Origin: Oenococcus oeni DSM 20252 = AWRIB129 | GTDB taxonomy: Bacteria; Bacillota; Bacilli; Lactobacillales; Lactobacillaceae | Direction of reading: 5' to 3' | Assembly (NCBI RefSeq): GCF_000372485.1 | Contig: NZ_AQVA01000002.1 | Location: 85,655-149,654, forward strand | DNA: 64,000 bases | Shown: positions 59,654 to 64,000 of the stretch, in pieces | Layout: each line of letters begins with the position of its first letter | Position numbering within the stretch: position 1 is the stretch's first letter | The notes under the pieces: generated by a model | Database searches by the model: none | Seen by the model: the letters and a program-made list of their open reading frames with translations, nothing else | What the model was told of the DNA's origin: nothing | Program-made: the position numbers and the translations under genes

Positions 59654-62188
59654 ATGACTGAATTTAAACATTTTTTTGAAACATTTCAACCGGAACATTA
59701 TGAAATTTTTTTGGATATCAATCGAGAAAACAAAAAGTTTTCTGGTAAAACAACAATTAGCGGCAATGCAAAAAACACTAAAATTGCCATCCATGAAAAG
59801 GATTTAACAATTAAATCTGTTCAATCTGATGGACATGACTTGTCATTTAATATTGATCCCGAATTAGATGCGATTAAGATTGAATTACCTCAGACCGGTA
59901 AAACAAGTTTGACGATAAGTTACACAGCAACTTTAACCGATAGTATGATGGGAATTTATCCTTCATATTACGAAGTTAATGGCGAGAAAAAACAAATTAT
60001 TGGTACACAATTTGAAACGACCTTCGCTCGGCAGGCTTTCCCTTGTATTGATGAACCGGAAGCTAAAGCAACTTTTGATTTGGCAATTAAATTCGACGAA
60101 AAGCCGGGTGAAACGATTTTAGCAAACATGCCGGAAGTACGCGAAAAAGATGGCGTGCATTATTTTGATACGACAATGCGCATGTCGACTTACCTGGTTG
60201 CGTTCGCTTTTGGGGATTTACAAAGTAAAAAAACATCAACCAAGAGTGGTGTTGAAGTTAGTGTATATAGTACTAAAGCCCATCCAATTAAGCAACTTGA
60301 TTTTGCCTTGGACATTGCCAAACGTTCAATTGAGTTTTATGAAGAATTTTATCAAACCCCCTATCCGTTACCGCAGTCCAATCAGTTGGCTTTGCCTGAT
60401 TTTTCAGCCGGGGCTATGGAAAACTGGGGACTTGTGACTTACCGTGAAGCTTATTTGCTGCTTGATCCGGATAACACAGCCCTTAATACGAAACAGCTTG
60501 TTGCTACAGTGATTGCGCATGAATTGGCGCATCAGTGGTTTGGCGATTTGGTTACGATGAAATGGTGGGATGATTTGTGGCTAAATGAAAGTTTTGCCAA
60601 TATGATGGAGTATGTTGCCGTAGATGCCATTGAGCCAAGCTGGAATATTTGGGAAACCTTCCAGACTTCTGATGTACCATCTGCTTTGCAACGTGATGCA
60701 ACCGACGGTGTACAATCTGTTCATGTGCAGGTTGAACATCCGGCAGAAATCGATGCTTTATTCGATGGTGCAATTGTTTACGCGAAGGGCGCTCGTATGT
60801 TGGTTATGGTGCGAGCATTGATTGGCGATGACGCCCTGCGTAAGGGCCTGAAAAATTATTTCGCCGCACATCATTACGGCAACGCAACAGGACATGATTT
60901 ATGGTCCGCTTTGGGCGATGCTTCCGGTATAGATGTCAGTGCTGTTATGAATTCATGGCTTGAACAGCCAGGCTATCCAGCTGTAGCGGCTGCTGTTGTA
61001 AATGGTAAATTGACTATCTCGCAACAGCAATTCTTCATTGGCGAAAATCAGGAAGCAGGACGTCTTTGGCAAATTCCTCTGAATAGTAATTATGATTCAG
61101 TACCTGCTATTTTTGCTGATAAGAATTTAACAATTGGTGATTATTCCGAATTACGCAAAGCAGCCGGTGAGCCTTTTCGATTGAATATTGGCAATAATTC
61201 GCATTTCATTGTCAAATACGATAAAACTTTGCTGTCAGATATTTTAGATGATATTAATTCATTTGATTCCGTTTCCCAACTTCAAATTTTGCAGGACTTA
61301 CGTTTATTGGCAGAGGGTCGACAAGTCCTGTACGCCGATATCGTTCCTTTGTTAATGCGTTTTTCAAGTAGCAGGTCGATGCTTGTTAATGCTGCTCTTT
61401 ATCGTGTTGCCAACAACCTGAAAAAGTTTGTGACGCCAAAATCTGATGAAGAGAAGGCGCTGAAAGTACTCTTTGAAAAATTGAGTTCTAAACAGTTTAT
61501 ACGTTTAGGTTGGAAGCCTAAACCATCTGAATCAAACGATGATCAATTGACTCGTCCATATGTTTTAAATGCGGCACTGTATGCCGAGAATGACGATGCG
61601 ATTTCATCGGCGCATGATTTATTCGTCGATAATGCTGACAAATTGTTGAGTTTGCCGGCAGGCGTCCGCGTGTATGTCTTGGCGAACGAAATGAAAAACT
61701 TTGCTAATACAGCACTATTCGATAAATTATTAACTGCTTATCATGATTCTTCGGATGCCAGTTTTAAAGAAGACCTGCGTGTAGCTATCACTAGTGTAAC
61801 GGACAGCTCTCTTATTGCACACTTAATTGAAAAATTCGAGGATGCCGATGTGATCAAACCCCAAGATCTGCGCGGCTGGTTCTATAGTCTTTTGGCCAAT
61901 AATAATGCTCAGCAAGCAGCTTGGGATTGGATTCGTAAGGATTGGGATTGGTTGGAAGATACTGTTGGCGGCGACATGGAGTTTGCAACTTATATTACAG
62001 TTATTTCGATGGTTTTTCGTACACCGGAGCGTTTAACAGAATTTAAAGAATTCTTCGAACCGAAATTGAATACACCTGGTTTAACCCGTGAAATCAGTAT
62101 GGATATCAAGGTAATTGCAAACCGTGTTGATTTGGTTGAAGCAGAAAAAACTTCTGTCATTGCAGCTATTTTGGAAGCAGGTAGATAA
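59654..62188 (+). CDS. pepN: Aminopeptidase N (M1 family, lysyl/alanyl aminopeptidase)
   Basis: Cytoplasmic zinc aminopeptidase central to peptide use in lactic acid bacteria. The exopeptidase motif is SAGAMENWGLVTY; the zinc site is VIAHELAHQWFGD with the third ligand Glu in LNESFANMMEY. 844 residues, the usual PepN length. The Shine-Dalgarno AGAAGGG fits this ATG; an ATG 7 nt earlier starts a 4-codon frame that overlaps the pepN start. Confidence 0.97.
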   Translation: MTEFKHFFETFQPEHYEIFLDINRENKKFSGKTTISGNAKNTKIAIHEKDLTIKSVQSDGHDLSFNIDPELDAIKIELPQTGKTSLTISYTATLTDSMMGIYPSYYEVNGEKKQIIGTQFETTFARQAFPCIDEPEAKATFDLAIKFDEKPGETILANMPEVREKDGVHYFDTTMRMSTYLVAFAFGDLQSKKTSTKSGVEVSVYSTKAHPIKQLDFALDIAKRSIEFYEEFYQTPYPLPQSNQLALPDFSAGAMENWGLVTYREAYLLLDPDNTALNTKQLVATVIAHELAHQWFGDLVTMKWWDDLWLNESFANMMEYVAVDAIEPSWNIWETFQTSDVPSALQRDATDGVQSVHVQVEHPAEIDALFDGAIVYAKGARMLVMVRALIGDDALRKGLKNYFAAHHYGNATGHDLWSALGDASGIDVSAVMNSWLEQPGYPAVAAAVVNGKLTISQQQFFIGENQEAGRLWQIPLNSNYDSVPAIFADKNLTIGDYSELRKAAGEPFRLNIGNNSHFIVKYDKTLLSDILDDINSFDSVSQLQILQDLRLLAEGRQVLYADIVPLLMRFSSSRSMLVNAALYRVANNLKKFVTPKSDEEKALKVLFEKLSSKQFIRLGWKPKPSESNDDQLTRPYVLNAALYAENDDAISSAHDLFVDNADKLLSLPAGVRVYVLANEMKNFANTALFDKLLTAYHDSSDASFKEDLRVAITSVTDSSLIAHLIEKFEDADVIKPQDLRGWFYSLLANNNAQQAAWDWIRKDWDWLEDTVGGDMEFATYITVISMVFRTPERLTEFKEFFEPKLNTPGLTREISMDIKVIANRVDLVEAEKTSVIAAILEAGR

Positions 62189-62226
62189 AACTTATTCTCA
62201 AGCAGGAGGATTTATTTCTTTTTACT

Positions 62227-62249
62227 AAGCGCCTTGATGGCGCTTTTTG
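62227..62249 (+). terminator. pepN terminator
   Basis: AAGCGCC (62227-62233), loop TTGAT, GGCGCTT (62239-62245) and a T run. Confidence 0.92.
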
Positions 62250-62360
62250 TTTCGAACCGTGATATAAAAAATATTAAGGATTGATATTTGTTTATCTAGC
62301 ATCATTAAATATGAAATTTCGATTAATTATTTATTAATCTCAATTTTATTTTGTTTAAAG

Positions 62361-62388
62361 TTGACATACTTTTAACAAGTGTTATATT
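62361..62388 (+). promoter_or_regulatory. Promoter of the T-box leader
   Basis: A perfect TTGACA (62361-62366), 16-nt spacer and TATATT (62383-62388). It is the closest match to the vegetative consensus in the window. Confidence 0.75.
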
Positions 62389-62394
62389 TTAGTG

Positions 62395-62687
62395 CATAGA
62401 TTTCAAACGAATTGATCTGGAAAGTACTTTTCCAGTAATGTCTAGAGAGTCGGTACTAGCTGTAAGCCGATCTTTACTAAGAAAAGGAAAATGGCCGGTG
62501 ATTGGTTGATACGAACGGTTTACCGAAAGTATCAAACGGAATGGTCCTCGTTATCGGACACGCCATTGCTGTTAGCCCATCTGCTAACAAAGATGGTTAG
62601 TAAGGTTTATTTGTGCAAGCAAAGAAACAAATCAGGATGGTAACGCGACAAGTCGCTTCTGTATTAATTTACAGGAGCGATTTTTTT
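62395..62687 (+). promoter_or_regulatory. T-box riboswitch, probably tRNA-Met
   Basis: Leader RNA that senses uncharged tRNA. The distal Stem I element AGAGAGTCGG with GCTGTAAGCC is present near 62443-62470; the specifier context GAAAATGGCC places ATG (Met) at 62491-62493. The T-box sequence AGGATGGTAACGCG (62634-62647) has the TGGT bulge that pairs with tRNA NCCA ends. The terminator follows: TCGCT (62653 on) pairs with AGCGA (to 62680), then seven T. The downstream methionine sulfoxide reductase and metN support methionine control. The specifier choice is inferred from context. Confidence 0.88.
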
Positions 62688-62705
62688 GTCGGGAAAAGGA
62701 AATAT

Positions 62706-63161
62706 ATGGAAACAAAACAAACAAGATATTCATTGCTTAATGATCAGGCGCAGTCTTTGTTGGACGGTGAACATGACTTAATTGCCAACATGAGCAATTT
62801 AGTTTCGTTGATTTTTAATTCTGACCAAAATATTAATGGAACAACTTATTATCGTCTAAAAAATGGAGAACTTATATTAGGACCTTTTCAAGGCAAACCA
62901 GCTTGTGTGCATATACCTTTAGGAAGAGGAGTTTGCGGTACAGCAGCTGCTCTTAAAAAAACAGTGATCGTTTCGAACGTTCATAAATTCGAGGGTCATA
63001 TTGCTTGTGACAAGGATTCAAATTCTGAAATTGTGGTTCCGATTTTTTCAAAAAATGAATTTTGGGGTGTTCTCGATCTGGATAGTACAAAATTCAACTA
63101 TTTTGATAAAAATGATCAAGAATATTTGGAAAAAATCGGGAATTATATATTTGGTATTTAA
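62706..63161 (+). CDS. msrC: Free methionine (R)-S-oxide reductase (GAF type)
   Basis: Reduces free Met-(R)-sulfoxide with a GAF fold. The family core GPFQGKPACVHIPLGRGVCG, followed by GHIACDKDSNSEIVVP, carries the three redox cysteines (PAC, GVC and IAC). The start ATG 62706 follows AAAAGGAA and gives 151 residues; the frame extends upstream only into the T-box terminator. It lies 30 nt before metN under a methionine-type T-box, so repair of oxidised methionine is controlled together with uptake. Confidence 0.92.
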   Translation: METKQTRYSLLNDQAQSLLDGEHDLIANMSNLVSLIFNSDQNINGTTYYRLKNGELILGPFQGKPACVHIPLGRGVCGTAAALKKTVIVSNVHKFEGHIACDKDSNSEIVVPIFSKNEFWGVLDLDSTKFNYFDKNDQEYLEKIGNYIFGI

Positions 63162-63191
63162 CCATTTGAAATATAAAAGGAAGGAGAACTT

Positions 63192-63707
63192 ATGGCTGCC
63201 TTTATTAATAGCAAAACCAATATCATTGACCTAAAAAACATCACCGTTCTGTTTAAAAATCAAAGAAAAGAAGTTAGAGCAGTCGATAACGTAAATTTGG
63301 CTGTAGAGCGAGGCGACATTTTCGGAATTATAGGTTATTCCGGAGCCGGCAAGAGTACTCTTGTGCGAACAATAAACTTGTTACAAAAACCGACAAATGG
63401 ATCTGTAATTGTTAATGGCATCGACATTAAAAAAATAGATGAAAAAAAATTACGTGTGGTAAGGCATAAAATTGGTATGATTTTCCAACATTTTAATTTA
63501 ATGAGTTCGCGTTCGGTTCTTGGCAATATCGAATATCCATTATTAGATCAAAAAATTAATCGGAAAAAACGTCAGCAACGTGCACTGGAACTATTGAAGC
63601 TGGTTGGACTTCAAGAATATGTTTCAGCATATCCCTCGCAATTGTCCGGCGGGCAGAAACAACGAGTCGCAATTGCAAGAGCTTTGGCCAACCGTCATCA
63701 GTTTTGA
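63192..63707 (+). pseudogene. metN: MetN methionine ABC transporter ATPase, truncated at a junction
   Basis: N-terminal half of the D/L-methionine importer ATPase. Walker A is GYSGAGKST, the Q-loop [10 protein letters not shown] and the signature [17 protein letters not shown]. The sequence then departs from the family: the expected Walker B block is missing and the frame ends after five foreign residues at 63707. 171 residues instead of about 345; the C-terminal ACT-like domain and the permease gene are absent. From about 63695 onward the DNA belongs to a LysR gene on the other strand. The start follows AAGGAGA. Confidence 0.88.
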
Positions 63708-64000
63708 TTACTGTTTTGAGTGGACCACAAAGATATTGAAGGTGCTCAAAAATGCGATCATTGTAGGGATCATTAAAAAGAGCAAATCTTTGTTTTTGAA
63801 GATCTTCAATATTAATTTTTTGTTTTTTAACAAGCTGATTATCTGGAGAAAGGAACAACTTCAGGTGCCCAACATGAACTGGCTTAAATTCCAAACCATG
63901 AATTTCCGCTTTATTCGAATCGTTGATAGCGATAAATCCTAAATTTATTCGATGACTACGAATTCCATCAATAATCTGGGTTACAGTCTCTTGAGAAATT
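63695..64000 (-). pseudogene. LysR-type regulator fragment, substrate-binding domain
   Basis: The minus-strand frame enters from the right edge and reads through IDGIRSHRINLGFIAIND, VGHLKLFLSPDNQLVKKQ and QRFALFNDPYNDRIF to IKTDDGW, the pattern of a LysR effector-binding domain. It then runs into antisense metN sequence and stops at 63556, so the final part of the domain is lost. The DNA-binding N-terminus lies beyond the window. Regulated genes are unknown. Confidence 0.7.

Noticed and set aside
62613-62705. Coding extension of msrC through the T-box
   Set aside because: It would translate the antiterminator/terminator stem; ATG 62706 has its own Shine-Dalgarno sequence and matches the family start.

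Overview
The window is a low-GC Gram-positive (Lactobacillales) chromosome segment and looks like Oenococcus. The signs are a B-type RNase P RNA, a mevalonate isoprenoid pathway, Gram-positive SUF genes, and the ypmB-like/asnS/dnaD and recU/PBP1A neighbourhoods. Oenococcus lacks MutS/MutL, which fits two single-base homopolymer frameshifts seen here. No IS element, CRISPR array, rRNA or tRNA gene was found. The genus assignment is an inference from gene content.

Layout. 1-7.9 kb: anaerobic ribonucleotide reductase nrdDG running straight into a sufCDSBU iron-sulfur operon. 7.9-14 kb: small membrane protein, mtnN, DUF1831, recD2, SGNH hydrolase, RsmF-type methyltransferase. 14-17.7 kb (minus): fni, mvaK2, mvaD, mvaK1. 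17.7-27.6 kb: reduced dinG, ypmB-like, asnS and dnaD; recU and PBP1A on the minus strand; ypsA; pepF. 27.7-36.1 kb: rnpB, then a locus resembling the flavin-based extracellular electron transfer (FLEET) cluster of Listeria and lactobacilli. It holds a secreted FMN-binding protein, menA/dmkA, ecfT-ecfA2-ecfA1, hepT/dmkB, eetB, eetA and a frameshifted ndh2. 36.3-49 kb: housekeeping genes rlmL-like, pseudouridine synthase, rqcH, marR, uvrC, obg, rnz, recJ, apt. 49-54.6 kb: six overlapping genes that look like cytoplasmic muropeptide/peptide salvage (dipeptide epimerase, two beta-lactamase-fold proteins, M15 carboxypeptidase, proline iminopeptidase-like hydrolase, pepV). 54.6-58 kb: a decaying two-gene ABC exporter. 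58-59.3 kb: a stomatin-like protein without a membrane anchor beside a ribbon-helix-helix/NfeD-OB fusion. 59.6-62.2 kb: pepN. 62.3-64 kb: a methionine-type T-box leader, free methionine sulfoxide reductase, and metN cut off at a junction with a LysR regulator fragment.

The main points to follow up are: (1) the FLEET-like locus, with a cre site, a non-lipoprotein FMN carrier and a broken ndh2; (2) the RHH-NfeD fusion paired with the anchorless SPFH protein; (3) about fourteen genes whose -10 box ends 5-7 nt before the start codon with no Shine-Dalgarno sequence, suggesting widespread leaderless transcription; (4) the muropeptide operon with one active and one apparently dead serine-hydrolase paralogue; and (5) two operator-like sites embedded in the marR promoter.
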